Positions 8,313 to 19,050 of a stretch of DNA of 64,000 nt are shown here, one piece after another. Both the position numbers and the translations under genes were made by a program. This DNA is from Pigmentiphaga litoralis. Its GTDB lineage: Bacteria; Pseudomonadota; Gammaproteobacteria; Burkholderiales; Burkholderiaceae_B. Numbering within the stretch: the stretch's first letter is position 1; each line of letters starts with the position of its first letter. The notes beneath the pieces were generated by a model. It saw only the letters and a program-made list of their open reading frames with translations. It was not told the DNA's origin and did not search any database. The stretch spans positions 4,340,001-4,404,000 of the forward strand of contig NZ_JACCBP010000001.1 of NCBI RefSeq assembly GCF_013408655.1. The letters are read 5' to 3'.

Positions 8313-9059
8313 GTGACCGCCGTGCCCCAGAACTCAATCGACCCCTCCCGCGCCGCCGAATCCGGCCTGCCGCAAACCAACGCCAGCCTGGATGATCCCG
8401 GCCGCTTCCGCACTGATTTCGTCCGCTTCGCGACGGAACAGGGCGTGCTGCGGTTCGGCACGTTCACCACCAAGGCCGGCCGCCTGAGCCCGTACTTCTT
8501 CAACGCCGGCCTGTTCAACAAGGGCGCGGCCGTGGGCCAGCTGGCCGAGTTTTACGCGCAGGCGCTGCTGGCGTCGGGCGTCGAATTCGACATGCTGTAC
8601 GGCCCGGCCTACAAGGGCATTCCGCTGGTGACGGCCACGGCGATCGCACTCGCCGCCCGCGGCCGCGACGTGCCCTTCGCGTTCAACCGCAAGGAAGCGA
8701 AAGACCACGGCGAAGGCGGATCGCTGGTGGGCGCGCCCCTGACCGGCCGCGTCGTCATCATCGACGACGTGATCTCGGCCGGCACATCGGTGCGCGAGTC
8801 GGTCAAGCTGATCCAGGCCTCCAAGGCCACCCCCGCCGCCGTGCTGATCGCGCTGGACCGGATGGAACGCGTGGGCGCCGACGACGAACTGTCGAAGCAT
8901 TCCGCCGTGCAGGACGTGGAACACACCCACGGCTGCCCGGTGGTCAGCATCGCGTCGCTGGACGACATTCTGGACGTGATCCAGAACACGCACGACGGCG
9001 AGTTCGAACAGCACCGCGAAGCGGTCCTGAGCTACCGCGCCAAGTACGGCGTGCTGTAA
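8313..9059 (+). CDS. pyrE: Orotate phosphoribosyltransferase
   Basis: Converts orotate plus PRPP to OMP in de novo pyrimidine synthesis. The PRPP-binding motif [17 protein letters not shown] is complete. The core is preceded by [32 protein letters not shown] sequence typical of the dimeric proteobacterial enzyme, cited here by position (about residues 35-65). The frame opens with GTG at 8313, giving 248 aa with a ~30-residue extension before the conserved core; a later start is possible. It stands alone and ends in a strong terminator. It is longer and closer to classical PyrE than the paralogue at 103-777. Confidence 0.9.
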   Translation: MTAVPQNSIDPSRAAESGLPQTNASLDDPGRFRTDFVRFATEQGVLRFGTFTTKAGRLSPYFFNAGLFNKGAAVGQLAEFYAQALLASGVEFDMLYGPAYKGIPLVTATAIALAARGRDVPFAFNRKEAKDHGEGGSLVGAPLTGRVVIIDDVISAGTSVRESVKLIQASKATPAAVLIALDRMERVGADDELSKHSAVQDVEHTHGCPVVSIASLDDILDVIQNTHDGEFEQHREAVLSYRAKYGVL

Positions 9060-9072
9060 ACGGATCGAGTTG

Positions 9073-9103
9073 AAAAAAGGCGCCCCGATGGGCGCCTTTT
9101 TTT
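9073..9103. terminator. Bidirectional rho-independent terminator
   Basis: GGCGCCC (9079-9085), loop CGAT, GGGCGCC (9090-9096), flanked by an A-run before and seven T after. It serves pyrE on the plus strand and the Bug receptor gene on the minus strand. Confidence 0.9.
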
Positions 9104-9115
9104 ATCCTTCCCGCC

Positions 9116-10171
9116 TCAATCCAGCTTCAGGTTTTCATCCTTGATCAGCTTGCCCCACTTGGCCGTATCGGTGCGGGTGCGGGCTTCGAGTTCTTCGGGC
9201 GAACTGGCGATCAAGTCGACGCCCTGGTCGCGCAGCTTGGCCACCAGGGCCGTGTCGGTCAGGGCCTTGCGCAGTTCGGCGTTCAGCGTCTGGACGATGG
9301 CGGGCGGGGTGCCGGCGGTGGTGTAGAGGCCGTACCAGGTCGTGTATTCCATGCCGGGCAGGGTGGCGGACAGTTGCGGCATGTTGGCGGCGTCGGCCGC
9401 CTTGCTGGGGGCCGTCAGGCCCAGGGCGCGGATGGTGCCTTTGTCGATGCTGGACTTGAGCGAGGGCATGCTGCTGAACAGGCCCTGCACCTGGCCCGAC
9501 GTCAGGTCGACCATGACTTGCGACGTGCCTTTGTACGGGATGTGTTCGATCTGCGTGCGGCTGAGCGACTTCATCAATTCCATGCCCAGGTGCGCCACGC
9601 CGCCGGTGCCGGCCGACGCGATGTTGACCTTGCCTGGGTTGGCCTTGGCGTAAGCCAGGAATTCCGAAAAGGTGGTGACCGGCAGCTTGGCGCTGATGAC
9701 GAACACGTGGGGGCTGCTGGAGACGAGGCCGACTGGAACGAGCTTGGTCATGGCTTCGGCGCTGCTGCGCATGGTCAGCGGCTGGATGGTGACGTTGCCC
9801 GATGCCGCCATGAGGACGGTGTGGCCGTCCGCCGGCGCGCGGCCGACGGCGTTCATGGCCGGCACGCCGTGGCCGCCGCCGCTGTTTTCGACGACGACGG
9901 TCTGTCCGAGTTGCTGGCCAAGCTTTTGCGCCAATTCACGGGCGACTACGTCGGCCGGGCCGCCCGCCGCGAAGGGCACGACCATGCGGATGGATTTGCT
10001 GGGGAAGGCCTGGGCGTGGGCGGTACTGATGCCGAAGGTGGCAAGGCCGGCCAGGGCGAGCGTGGCGCCCAGGGTCGTGCGCAGTGTCGTGCGCAGTGTC
10101 GTGCTCAGTGTGGTGCTCAGCGGGTTACGCAAGATGGCGCGCCGGGCAGGGCGAGTAACGGGGAAGGTCAT
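9116..10171 (-). CDS. Bug-family periplasmic solute-binding protein (TTT receptor)
   Basis: A 351-residue secreted receptor of the tripartite tricarboxylate transporter family, greatly expanded in Alcaligenaceae. After a cleavable signal peptide ending in AHAQA, the mature protein opens with the family hallmark PSKSIRMVVPFAAGGPADVV. No TctA/TctB membrane subunits are nearby, which is usual for Bug proteins. It is downstream of the RraA/LigK-like gene on the same strand (143-nt gap) and probably under the divergent IclR regulator, suggesting uptake of an aromatic-derived or dicarboxylic acid. The signal peptide's n-region is lengthened by a four-copy 12-bp repeat. Confidence 0.9.
   Translation of the reverse strand: MTFPVTRPARRAILRNPLSTTLSTTLRTTLRTTLGATLALAGLATFGISTAHAQAFPSKSIRMVVPFAAGGPADVVARELAQKLGQQLGQTVVVENSGGGHGVPAMNAVGRAPADGHTVLMAASGNVTIQPLTMRSSAEAMTKLVPVGLVSSSPHVFVISAKLPVTTFSEFLAYAKANPGKVNIASAGTGGVAHLGMELMKSLSRTQIEHIPYKGTSQVMVDLTSGQVQGLFSSMPSLKSSIDKGTIRALGLTAPSKAADAANMPQLSATLPGMEYTTWYGLYTTAGTPPAIVQTLNAELRKALTDTALVAKLRDQGVDLIASSPEELEARTRTDTAKWGKLIKDENLKLD
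10074..10121. repeat. 12-bp x4 in-frame tandem repeat in a signal peptide
   Basis: Four copies of GTCGTGCGCAGT and close variants; on the coding strand they encode a repeated Ser/Arg-Thr-Thr-Leu unit in the signal peptide n-region of the Bug receptor. Copy changes would keep the frame. Confidence 0.85.
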
Positions 10172-10314
10172 GGTCGTCTCCAGTGTTATAGGTATCGCAA
10201 ATCAAGTCGGTCACGCGCCGCGGTCAGGCGGCTTCGGGTGGTGCGTTGCGTGAGTCAAGGCGGTCACGCGCCTGAGGCGTCCGGGTCGCAGCAGCGATCC
10301 ATCCTGTCGAAGGC

Positions 10315-11079
10315 TTACGCTGGCCGTTCGCCAACGCTGATCTCGGCCTTGGCCAGTTCGCCTTCCAGCCACGGCGGGGTCAGCGCGCCGGCAGCAATTG
10401 CTTCCATGCGGGCTTGCTCGCGGTCGAACTTGGCGCGGGCCTTGGCCAGCAGTTCGCCCTTGCGCGCGGCGGGCAGCACGGCCACGCCGTCGGCGTCGGC
10501 AAAGATCCAGTCGCCGGGCACCACGGGCGCGCCGGCGCACACGACGGGCTGCAGCACCGCGCCGTCGCCTTTCTTGGTCGGGCCGGCAGGGTGGGAGGCG
10601 GCCGCGAAGACCGGCAGGCCCAGCTTCTTCAATTCCAGCTGGTCGCGGATGGCGCCGTCGACGATCACCCCCGCAAAGCCGGTGGCCTTGGCCTGCGTGC
10701 ACATGATGCCGCCCATTAACGCCCGTTCCGTAAAGCCCTGGCCGTCCACGATCAGCACGTCACCCGGGCGTCCCAGGGTCAGCGCCAGGTGGATGGCGAG
10801 GTTGTCGCCCGGCGGCACCGACACGGTCAGCGCGGGGCCGTACGCGCGGCTTTCGGGATCGACCGGATTGATGCGGCTGGCCATGGCGAACGCGCCAACG
10901 TCCGCGAGCAGGGTTGACGTGAGCCAGTCGAGGTCGGCCAGCGGCAGGTCGGCCAGCGGGCGATCGCCTGGTTTCGTAGAGGCGGACGATGCAGAGGTCG
11001 ACGGAGCAACGGTCGACGGGGCAGGGTCCGTGCCGCGAGCTGCAGCCGCAGGCGAGGCGGAGGTCGATGGGGAGGTCAT
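10315..11079 (-). CDS. RraA-family protein, HMG/CHA aldolase-like
   Basis: A 254-residue member of the RraA/demethylmenaquinone-methyltransferase-like fold, which includes LigK-type 4-carboxy-4-hydroxy-2-oxoadipate aldolases / oxaloacetate decarboxylases. Visible family segments: GDVLIVDGQG, GGIMCTQAKATGFAGVIVDG, AIRDQLEL and PGDWIFADADGVAVLP. The ATG at 11079 is used; upstream codons to 11229 run into the palindromic operator and are not credible. The first ~45 residues are low-complexity Ser/Ala/Thr and include a duplicated PLADL. It pairs with the Bug receptor and a divergent IclR regulator, so an aldolase in carboxylate catabolism is more likely than RNase E regulation. Confidence 0.8.
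   Translation of the reverse strand: MTSPSTSASPAAAARGTDPAPSTVAPSTSASSASTKPGDRPLADLPLADLDWLTSTLLADVGAFAMASRINPVDPESRAYGPALTVSVPPGDNLAIHLALTLGRPGDVLIVDGQGFTERALMGGIMCTQAKATGFAGVIVDGAIRDQLELKKLGLPVFAAASHPAGPTKKGDGAVLQPVVCAGAPVVPGDWIFADADGVAVLPAARKGELLAKARAKFDREQARMEAIAAGALTPPWLEGELAKAEISVGERPA
10931..10960. repeat. 15-bp x2 in-frame tandem repeat
   Basis: AGGTCGGCCAGCGGC followed by AGGTCGGCCAGCGGG; encodes PLADL twice near the N-terminus of the RraA-family protein. Confidence 0.8.
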
Positions 11080-11229
11080 GGGCGGGGGTCTCTCGTTATG
11101 TCGACTTGCGGGAGTCGGACGCCGCGATGTCGACCGGAATCCATGCGGGATGTGCCACCCGCCGATCGTCGGTCCACAACGCGGACTGTGCGTGTACAGC
11201 GCTGTTTCACGGCAATTTACTATATACAA

Positions 11230-11254
11230 TTGCGTTGTACACAGTACAACGCAA
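11230..11254. promoter_or_regulatory. Perfect palindromic operator, probably of the IclR regulator
   Basis: Two 11-bp arms, TTGCGTTGTAC and GTACAACGCAA, separated by ACA form a perfect 25-bp palindrome. It lies midway in the divergent region between the RraA gene (start 11079) and the IclR gene (start 11344), next to an AT-rich TATATACAATT that could be a -10 for either direction. IclR proteins bind such pseudo-palindromes as dimers of dimers. Confidence 0.7.
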
Positions 11255-11343
11255 CGGCAGGTCGGGGCCTAGCGCAAGAACGTACCGGGGTAGCGCGCAC
11301 CCAGCCGGAGCCCCCGCTGAAACGAACAAGGACATCACGCTTC

Positions 11344-12057
11344 ATGAGTAACGACGGCGTCACCGCAGTGGAACGGGCCATGGCCGTGCTGGACTGTTTC
11401 AAGCTGGGCGCCGACCGCCTCAGCCTGGCGGACCTGTCAGCCCGCCTGCCGCTGCACAAGACCACCATCTTTCGCCTGCTGAACTCCCTGGTCCGCACGC
11501 GTTATGTCGTGCGCCATGACGACGGCCGCTATGCCCTGGGGCCGCGTGTCCTGTATCTGGGAAGGGTGTACGAACGCAGCTTTCGCCTGGGCGACGTGGT
11601 GGTGCCGCAGCTGAAGGCGCTGTCGAAGGAAAGCGGCGAGACCGCCTCGTACTACGTGCCGAGCGAAGGGCAGCGCCTGTGCCTGTTCCGCCTGCAACCG
11701 ACCGAAGGGGTGCACGATCAGCTGGTCGCAGGCAGCCTGCTGGACATCGACGACAGCGCGACGGGCCAGATCTTCCATGTGTGGGTGCGGGGGGACAGGC
11801 GGATGGCGACGCCGGATGAACTGCCGACCCATTCCAGCGGCCTGTACAGCCCCTTCACGACGTCATGGGCCGTGCCAGTGTTTGGCGATCAGGATCAGTT
11901 CGTGGGAGCGTTGACGCTAACCGGGCTGGCGCCGCGGGTGGAACCCGAAGCAGGGCGGCACAAGGCGACCCTGATGAAGCACGGAAGGACGTTGTCGGCG
12001 GCGTTGGGCGCCTCGGAATCGTGGTGCGACACGATCTACGGACGGCACGGCGACTGA
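11344..12057 (+). CDS. IclR-family transcriptional regulator
   Basis: A 237-residue regulator: an N-terminal winged helix (residues ~5-65, with LSLADLSARLPLHKTTIFRL as the recognition region) and a C-terminal effector-binding domain. The ATG at 11344 is chosen because MSNDGVTAVERAMAVLDCF is the standard IclR N-terminus; the open frame upstream runs through the operator. It is divergent from the RraA-Bug unit and probably regulates both directions through the 25-bp palindrome. The effector is unknown, likely the small acid bound by the Bug receptor or an intermediate handled by the RraA enzyme. Confidence 0.88.
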   Translation: MSNDGVTAVERAMAVLDCFKLGADRLSLADLSARLPLHKTTIFRLLNSLVRTRYVVRHDDGRYALGPRVLYLGRVYERSFRLGDVVVPQLKALSKESGETASYYVPSEGQRLCLFRLQPTEGVHDQLVAGSLLDIDDSATGQIFHVWVRGDRRMATPDELPTHSSGLYSPFTTSWAVPVFGDQDQFVGALTLTGLAPRVEPEAGRHKATLMKHGRTLSAALGASESWCDTIYGRHGD

Positions 12058-12178
12058 AGGACGTCGGCATCCACCCGCATATCCTTGCCAGGAATCACCA
12101 TGGCAATGACCCAGGGACCATGGTGTAGCCGACCCGGAAAGCCGCATCACGGAAGCAGATGCCACCGCCGACCGCGCG

Positions 12179-12206
12179 CCAGCACACTCAAGCCAGCACA
12201 CTCAAG
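12179..12206. repeat. 14-bp x2 tandem repeat at a gene end
   Basis: Two exact copies of CCAGCACACTCAAG (12179-12192, 12193-12206), with a partial third copy after them. The array overlaps the 3' end of the minus-strand phosphatase gene. Confidence 0.75.
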
Positions 12207-12804
12207 CCAGCACGATCCCCGCCGGCTCCACCACCAGGATTTCCCCATTGGACAGCGGCGTCACCAGGTCCGCCCGCCGGAATTCCCGCATCCACTGCGG
12301 CGACACTTCCAGGCCGCGCGCCAGGGCGGTCTTGTACGCATGGAAAAACTGGCCATGTCCGACCACCACCACAAAGCCGGTCTGCTGCAGCAAGCGTTCA
12401 TGGAACGCCTGCAGCCGCCGCGCGAAATGCGTGAAGGACTCGGCATCGTCGCCGTCGACATAATCGGGGTTCTCGCGCTGCCAGTAAGCGCTTGCCATCG
12501 GGCGGCGGCCGGCCACGTTCAGGCCGTGCACCTTGGCGTGCGACAGGTACGTGAATTCCTGGATCGGCCAGGTTTCCTGCGGCACGTCCGGCCAGCGCGC
12601 CACGATAGGCGCGGCGGTTTCGATGGCGCGCTGCATGGGCGACACGACCAGCAGATCGGGCCGCGTCACCACCTTGGCCGCCGTGCGTTCGGCCTGTTCC
12701 CGCCCCCGCGCCGTCAGCGGACTGGCTGACGCATTGCGCGTCATCAGCCCGGCGTTGGCGGTGCTTTCGCCGTGCCGGATCAACCAGACGGGGGACGGGG
12801 GCAT
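12202..12804 (-). CDS. Histidine phosphatase / phosphoglycerate mutase-like protein
   Basis: A 200-residue member of the histidine phosphatase superfamily. The phosphohistidine motif is at the N-terminus (LIRHGESTANAG, RHG at residues 10-12), followed by SPLTARGREQA, a second catalytic region VVSPMQRAIETA, and a late VVVGHGQFFHA supplying the second His. The substrate is not predictable; members dephosphorylate sugars, nucleotides or proteins. It begins two bases before the stop of gatB on the same strand, so it is probably co-transcribed with the gat genes. Confidence 0.82.
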   Translation of the reverse strand: MPPSPVWLIRHGESTANAGLMTRNASASPLTARGREQAERTAAKVVTRPDLLVVSPMQRAIETAAPIVARWPDVPQETWPIQEFTYLSHAKVHGLNVAGRRPMASAYWQRENPDYVDGDDAESFTHFARRLQAFHERLLQQTGFVVVVGHGQFFHAYKTALARGLEVSPQWMREFRRADLVTPLSNGEILVVEPAGIVLA

Positions 12805-12806
12805 GC

Positions 12807-14270
12807 TCAGGCCAGTTTCTGCTTCAACAATTCGTTGACCTGGGTGGGGTTCGCCTTGCCCTTGGCGGCTTTCATGATCTGGCCGACCAGCGAATTGAAC
12901 GCCTTTTCCTTGCCGGCGCGGTATTCGGCAACGATGGCTGGATTGGCCGCCAGCACGTCGTCGATCATCTTGCCGATCGCACCGGTGTCGCTGATCTGCC
13001 TCAGGCCGCGCGCGTCGATGATCGCATCGGCGTCACCCCCGTTTTCGCCGGCCCAGATCGCGCCGAACACTTCGCGGGCAATCTTGTTCGAAATCGTGCC
13101 GTCGGCAATGCGGGTGATCAGCTTGGCCAGTTGCGCGGGGGTGACAGGGCTGTCGGCCACGTCGCGTTCGTCGCGGTTCAGGGCCGCGGCCAGCTCGCCC
13201 ATGACCCAGTTGGCGGCCAGCTTGGCCTGGCCGGCCGGCAGGGCCTGGGCCACGGATTCAAAGTAGGTGGCGGTGGCGCGCGACACGGTCAGCTGCGCGG
13301 CGTCGTACGGCGTCAGGCCGTAGTCGGCTTCGAAGCGGGCCCGCTTGGCGGCTGGCAGTTCGGGCATCTCGGCCCGCACGCGGTCGATCCAGTCCTGGCC
13401 GATTACCAGCGGGGGCAGGTCGGGGTCCGGGAAATAGCGGTAGTCGTGCGCGTCTTCCTTGGACCGCATGCTGCGCGTTTCGTCGCGATCCGGATCGTAC
13501 AGGCGGGTTTCCTGCACCACGGTGCCGCCGTCTTCGATCAGTTCGATCTGGCGGCGGATTTCGTACTGGATCGCGCGTTCCAGGAAGCGGAACGAGTTGA
13601 CGTTCTTGACCTCGGTGCGGGTGCCGAATTCCTTCTGGCCGACCGGGCGCACCGACACGTTGGCGTCGATCCGGAACGAGCCTTCCTGCATGTTGCCGTC
13701 GCAAATGCCCAGCCACACCACCAGGCCATGCAGCGCCTTGGCATAGGCCACGGCTTCGTCGGCCGACCGCATTTCGGGTTCGGTCACGACTTCCAGCAGC
13801 GGGGTGCCCGCGCGGTTCAGGTCGATGCCGGTGGACTTTTCGCCATGCGGGCCCGCAAAGTCGTCATGCAGCGACTTGCCGGCATCTTCTTCCAGATGCG
13901 CCCGGGTCAGATTGATCGTCTTTTCGGTTTCGCCAACAAAAAAGCTCAGTTGGCCGCCCTGCACGACCGGGATCTCGAACTGGGTGATCTGGTAGTTCTT
14001 GGGCAGGTCGGGGTAGAAGTAGTTCTTGCGCGCAAAGATCGACCGCGTCGGGATCGTCGACCCCAGGGCCAGGCCGAGCGCAATGGCGCGATCGACCGCG
14101 CCGCGGTTCATGACGGGCAGGGTGCCGGGCAGGGCCAGGTCGACCGCGTTGGCCTGGGTATTGGGCGCGGCGCCGAAACGGGTGCTGCTGCCCGAAAAAA
14201 TCTTGGACGACGTGGACAACTGCACGTGCGTTTCGAGACCGATGACGACTTCCCAGGACTGGCCAGACAT
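12807..14270 (-). CDS. gatB: Asp-tRNA(Asn)/Glu-tRNA(Gln) amidotransferase subunit B
   Basis: A 487-residue subunit of GatCAB, which amidates mischarged Glu-tRNA(Gln) and Asp-tRNA(Asn). It opens with [15 protein letters not shown], holds the kinase-like core with [16 protein letters not shown] and [15 protein letters not shown], and ends with the YqeY-like tRNA-binding tail ([13 protein letters not shown]). Order on the minus strand is gatC-gatA-gatB. The 96-nt gap after gatA suggests separate but linked expression. Full length. Confidence 0.96.
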   Translation of the reverse strand: MSGQSWEVVIGLETHVQLSTSSKIFSGSSTRFGAAPNTQANAVDLALPGTLPVMNRGAVDRAIALGLALGSTIPTRSIFARKNYFYPDLPKNYQITQFEIPVVQGGQLSFFVGETEKTINLTRAHLEEDAGKSLHDDFAGPHGEKSTGIDLNRAGTPLLEVVTEPEMRSADEAVAYAKALHGLVVWLGICDGNMQEGSFRIDANVSVRPVGQKEFGTRTEVKNVNSFRFLERAIQYEIRRQIELIEDGGTVVQETRLYDPDRDETRSMRSKEDAHDYRYFPDPDLPPLVIGQDWIDRVRAEMPELPAAKRARFEADYGLTPYDAAQLTVSRATATYFESVAQALPAGQAKLAANWVMGELAAALNRDERDVADSPVTPAQLAKLITRIADGTISNKIAREVFGAIWAGENGGDADAIIDARGLRQISDTGAIGKMIDDVLAANPAIVAEYRAGKEKAFNSLVGQIMKAAKGKANPTQVNELLKQKLA

Positions 14271-14366
14271 TCGATGAACCTGTGTGTAAGTAGGGGCGCC
14301 ACAAAACCAACGCGCCCAGGTAGAGCATATCGGGGCGCCGCCTGGATTTACCAGACGGCCCGGGCA

Positions 14367-15905
14367 TTAAACCGTTGCCGGACGACGCGTGTGCCAGTCG
14401 GTGACCTTCTGGAACGCGTCGGCGATGCCAAGCAGGCGGCCTTCGTCGAAATAATTGCCGATGATCTGCAGGCCCACCGGGCGCTGCGCATTGACGGCGC
14501 CCTGGCCAAAGCCGCAAGGGATGGACACCCCTGGCAGGCCCGCCAGGTTCAGGCTCAGCGTAAAAATGTCGGCCAGGTACATGGCGGTGGGGTCGTTGGA
14601 CTTTTCGCCCAGGTTCCACGCCACTGACGGCGCCACCGGCCCGACGATCACGTCGCACTGGCTGCCCAGCGCCTTTTGATAGTCGTCGGCGATCAGGCGG
14701 CGCAGCTTCTGCGCCTGCAGGTAGTACGCGTCGTAATACCCGTGGGACAGCACGTAGGTGCCCAGCAGAATGCGCCGCTGCACTTCGGGGCCGAACCCTT
14801 CGGCGCGCGACCGGCTGGTCATCTCGGCCAGGCCGGTGTACTGGTCGGCACGGTGGCCGTAGCGCACGCCGTCGTAACGCGACAGGTTGCTGGACGCTTC
14901 GGCTGGCGCGATCACGTAATAGGCCGGGATCGACAGTTCGGTGCGTGGCAGGGAAATGTCCACCCGCACGGCGCCGAGCGCTTCGAACTGCTGCAGGGCG
15001 GTGTCCACCGCCATGGCGACATCGGCGTCCAGGCCGGTGCCAAAGAATTCCCGCGGGATGCCGATCCGCAGCCCCTGCAGCGGCTTGTCGCCCTTGGCCT
15101 GCGCCTGGGCCACAAAGGCGTCGAACTCGTCACGCAGACGGCCCGACGCATTGGGCTTGTCGCCGCAGTGCTCCAGGCTGGTCGAATCGCGGGGATCGAA
15201 GCCCATGATCGGGTCCAGCAATTCCACCAGGTCGCGCGCGTGGCGGGCGATCGGGCCGGCCTGGTCCAGGCTGGACCCGTAGGCGATCATGCCGTAGCGC
15301 GACACGGTGCCATAGGTGGGCTTGATGCCCGACACGCCGCAGAACGCCGCCGGCTGGCGGATCGAGCCGCCCGTATCGGTGGCGGTGGCGCCCACCACCA
15401 GTCCGGCAGCCACCGCAGCGGCCGACCCACCCGACGATCCGCCTGGCACCGCACGGGTGTCCCAGGGGTTCAGCACGGGGCCATAGGCCGAATTTTCGTT
15501 GGACGAGCCCATCGCGAATTCATCGCAGTTGAGCTTGCCCAGCGTGACCGCGCCGGCCGCGTTCAGGCGTTCCACCACGGTGGCGTCGAACGGGCTGACA
15601 TAGCCTTCCAGCATCTTGCTGGCGGCCGTCGTTTTCCAGCCGCGCGTCACGAACACGTCTTTGTGGGCAATCGGGATGCCGGCCAGGGAACCCGCGGTCT
15701 GGCCTGCCGCCAGCGCCGCGTCGGCCGCGCGGGCCTGCGCCAGCGTCAGGTCGGCGTCGACATCCAGGAAGGCATTCAGGTCGCGGCGCGCGTCGATCGC
15801 GGCCAGGGCGCTTTGCGCCAGGTCGACCGCGGAAATACGGCGCTCGGCCAGCGCGATACGCAGCGCGGCGATGCCGTCGAATTCGGTATGCAAGGGAAGG
15901 GACAT
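14367..15905 (-). CDS. gatA: Asp-tRNA(Asn)/Glu-tRNA(Gln) amidotransferase subunit A
   Basis: A 512-residue amidase-signature enzyme that releases ammonia from glutamine for GatB. The Ser-cisSer-Lys triad regions are visible: [14 protein letters not shown] (Lys), [16 protein letters not shown] (Gly/Ser-rich amidase signature) and [16 protein letters not shown] (nucleophile Ser). It starts three nucleotides after the gatC stop, consistent with translational coupling. Full length. Confidence 0.96.
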   Translation of the reverse strand: MSLPLHTEFDGIAALRIALAERRISAVDLAQSALAAIDARRDLNAFLDVDADLTLAQARAADAALAAGQTAGSLAGIPIAHKDVFVTRGWKTTAASKMLEGYVSPFDATVVERLNAAGAVTLGKLNCDEFAMGSSNENSAYGPVLNPWDTRAVPGGSSGGSAAAVAAGLVVGATATDTGGSIRQPAAFCGVSGIKPTYGTVSRYGMIAYGSSLDQAGPIARHARDLVELLDPIMGFDPRDSTSLEHCGDKPNASGRLRDEFDAFVAQAQAKGDKPLQGLRIGIPREFFGTGLDADVAMAVDTALQQFEALGAVRVDISLPRTELSIPAYYVIAPAEASSNLSRYDGVRYGHRADQYTGLAEMTSRSRAEGFGPEVQRRILLGTYVLSHGYYDAYYLQAQKLRRLIADDYQKALGSQCDVIVGPVAPSVAWNLGEKSNDPTAMYLADIFTLSLNLAGLPGVSIPCGFGQGAVNAQRPVGLQIIGNYFDEGRLLGIADAFQKVTDWHTRRPATV

Positions 15906-15908
15906 GGC

Positions 15909-16217
15909 TTACTCGATCACCTTGGGCACCAGGAACAGGCCGTCGTCGATGGCGGGGGCGTTGGCGATCAGGCTGCTGCGAGCGTCGACACCGGACGTCT
16001 CGGTGACCGCGTCGGCGCGCAGGCGCAGCACGACGTCTTCGATCGCCGAGATGGGGTGGGTGAGGGGCTCGACGCCCTTCGTGTCGACCGACTGGAGTTG
16101 CTCGATCAGGCCGAAGATGCCGTTGAGGTCATTCAGGACTTGGGGACGCTGGTCAGCCGCCAGATCCAGTCGGGCCAGCCGCGCAATGCGCGTCACGTCG
16201 TTTTCGATAAGCGCCAT
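15909..16217 (-). CDS. gatC: Asp-tRNA(Asn)/Glu-tRNA(Gln) amidotransferase subunit C
   Basis: A 102-residue stabilising subunit of GatCAB. It contains the conserved VTRIARLARLDL helix, a middle LNGIFGLIEQLQSVDTKGVE, and PLTHP. It is the first gene of the gat operon and is divergent from mreB across a 211-bp promoter region. Confidence 0.94.
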   Translation of the reverse strand: MALIENDVTRIARLARLDLAADQRPQVLNDLNGIFGLIEQLQSVDTKGVEPLTHPISAIEDVVLRLRADAVTETSGVDARSSLIANAPAIDDGLFLVPKVIE

Positions 16218-16281
16218 GGCAATAGGGGGTAGGACGATGGCAGACGGCGGTCCGGAAAGCGACTGTCGTCATGCTGGGTGA

Positions 16282-17472
<1,191 letters not shown>

Positions 17473-17597
17473 GCAGTACGCACAAGCAGTCTGCCGCCGG
17501 GCCTCGGGTCCCGTCCTTCTGGTCCAGACAGGGCGGGATTTCCTGAATCCCCAGGGTGCCAAGCCCTCTATTGCAGGACGCGGTACCCTCGATCTCC

Positions 17598-18479
17598 ATG
17601 CAATACAGTCCCCCCGCCTTCTTCAAGCAAGGTCCGCCCGCCTGGGTGCGGCTCGCCTTCTTTGCGTTCATTTCGATTGTGCTGCTGGTGGTCGACAGCC
17701 GCATGCGCGCGCTCGACGCCATGCGCGAAGTCGTCAGTGTGGCCGTCTACCCCTTCCAGCGGGCCATGATGCTGCCGCGGGACGGCATCCGCCACATTGC
17801 CGAATTCTTTGAAATCAGCAGCACCGGCCAGCAGGAAGCCGAACTGCTGCAGCGCCAGCGCATCGAAATGGCCCAGGTCACGACCCAGGCCGCGCAGCTG
17901 GCGGCAGAAAACGCCCAGCTGCGGCGACTGCTGGGCGCCAGCGAGCGGGCACAGGTGCCGGCCGTGCTGGTGCAGGTGCTGTTCGAAGCGCGCGACCCCT
18001 TCAATCGGCGGCTGATCGTCGACAAGGGCACCCGTGCCGGGGTCCAGGCCGGCATGCCGGTCATCGACGACGGCGGCGTGGTGGGCCAGGTGATCCGCAC
18101 CACCCCGGTCAGTTCCGAAGTGGCGCTATTGACCGACCGGGTCCAGTCGATCCCGGTGCAGGTGCTGCGCAACGGCCTGCGTGGGGTCACCAGCGGGGGC
18201 GAAGCAGGGGGCCGGCTGGGCCTGCGCTTCATGGCCGCCGATGCCGACATCCAGGTTGGGGATACACTGGTCACCAGTGGCCTTGACGGGGTGTATCCCG
18301 AAGGCCTTCCTGTTGCCAAGGTGGAAACCGTCGAGCGCGACGCCAGCTTCGGTTTTGCCCGTGTCGTGTGCAAACCGGTGGCGGGTCTTGATCGATACCG
18401 GCATTTTCTGGTGTTGCAGTCCCTCGCTCCGGAACTCGCGGCGCCGAATAAAGACGAACCGGCAGCACCCCCTTCCTGA
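17598..18479 (+). CDS. mreC: Rod shape-determining protein MreC
   Basis: Periplasmic scaffold of the elongasome. The ATG at 17598 gives 293 residues: one membrane segment (about 18-36, LAFFAFISIVLLVV), a coiled coil rich in Gln/Glu/Ala (about 70-110), then the beta-domain with NRRLIVDKGTRAGVQAGMPV and GLDGVYPEGLPVAKV. An ATG 14 codons upstream is also open. It lies 125 nt after mreB and 10 nt before mreD. Confidence 0.93.
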   Translation: MQYSPPAFFKQGPPAWVRLAFFAFISIVLLVVDSRMRALDAMREVVSVAVYPFQRAMMLPRDGIRHIAEFFEISSTGQQEAELLQRQRIEMAQVTTQAAQLAAENAQLRRLLGASERAQVPAVLVQVLFEARDPFNRRLIVDKGTRAGVQAGMPVIDDGGVVGQVIRTTPVSSEVALLTDRVQSIPVQVLRNGLRGVTSGGEAGGRLGLRFMAADADIQVGDTLVTSGLDGVYPEGLPVAKVETVERDASFGFARVVCKPVAGLDRYRHFLVLQSLAPELAAPNKDEPAAPPS

Positions 18480-18489
18480 TTGGCTTGCA

Positions 18490-19032
18490 ATGAAAGCGCC
18501 TTCTACGCTTCCGCGTCCCCGCACACGCACTGAACACCTGCTGCTGCCGGTCCAGCCAAGCTTCATCTGGATAACCCTGTTTGTCGCATGGTTGATCAAT
18601 CTGCTGCCGTGGGGCCAAGTGGGTGGGGTGCCCGACGTGCTGGCGATCTGCCTGGTGTTCTGGAGCGTGCACGAACCGCGGCGCGTCGGCATGCTGGCCG
18701 CTTTCTGCTTCGGCCTGCTGATGGACGTGCATGGCGCCGCCCGGCTGGGGGAACATGCGCTGTCCTACACCCTGCTGTCGTTCTTTGCGATCCTGCTGCA
18801 CCGCCGCCTGGCCTGGTTTTCGCCCTGGTCGCAGGCGCTGCACGTGCTGCCGCTGTTCTTCTTTTCCGAATTCATCGTGCTGCTGCTGCGCGGCTGGCTG
18901 GATGGCACCTGGCCCGGCTGGTGGTGGGCCCTGAATTGTGTGGTCGCCGCCTTGTTGTGGCCGATCGCGGGCTGGATCCTGCAGGCGCCCCAGCGCCGCC
19001 CGGTCGACCCTGACGACACCCGTCCGATCTGA
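18490..19032 (+). CDS. mreD: Rod shape-determining protein MreD
   Basis: A 180-residue integral membrane protein with about five hydrophobic segments and the conserved GVPDVLAICLVFWSVHEP and GLLMDVHG regions. It partners MreC in the elongasome. The ATG at 18490 is used, although the frame is open 300 nt upstream inside mreC, because MreD proteins begin near this point and it follows the mreC stop by 10 nt. Confidence 0.92.
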   Translation: MKAPSTLPRPRTRTEHLLLPVQPSFIWITLFVAWLINLLPWGQVGGVPDVLAICLVFWSVHEPRRVGMLAAFCFGLLMDVHGAARLGEHALSYTLLSFFAILLHRRLAWFSPWSQALHVLPLFFFSEFIVLLLRGWLDGTWPGWWWALNCVVAALLWPIAGWILQAPQRRPVDPDDTRPI

Positions 19033-19050
19033 TGGTCGGCGGCACCGTGC

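Noticed and set aside
9374-11272. 632-residue plus-strand open frame opposite the Bug and RraA genes
   Set aside because: Antisense shadow; low-complexity composition and no family features, while both minus-strand genes have clear motifs.
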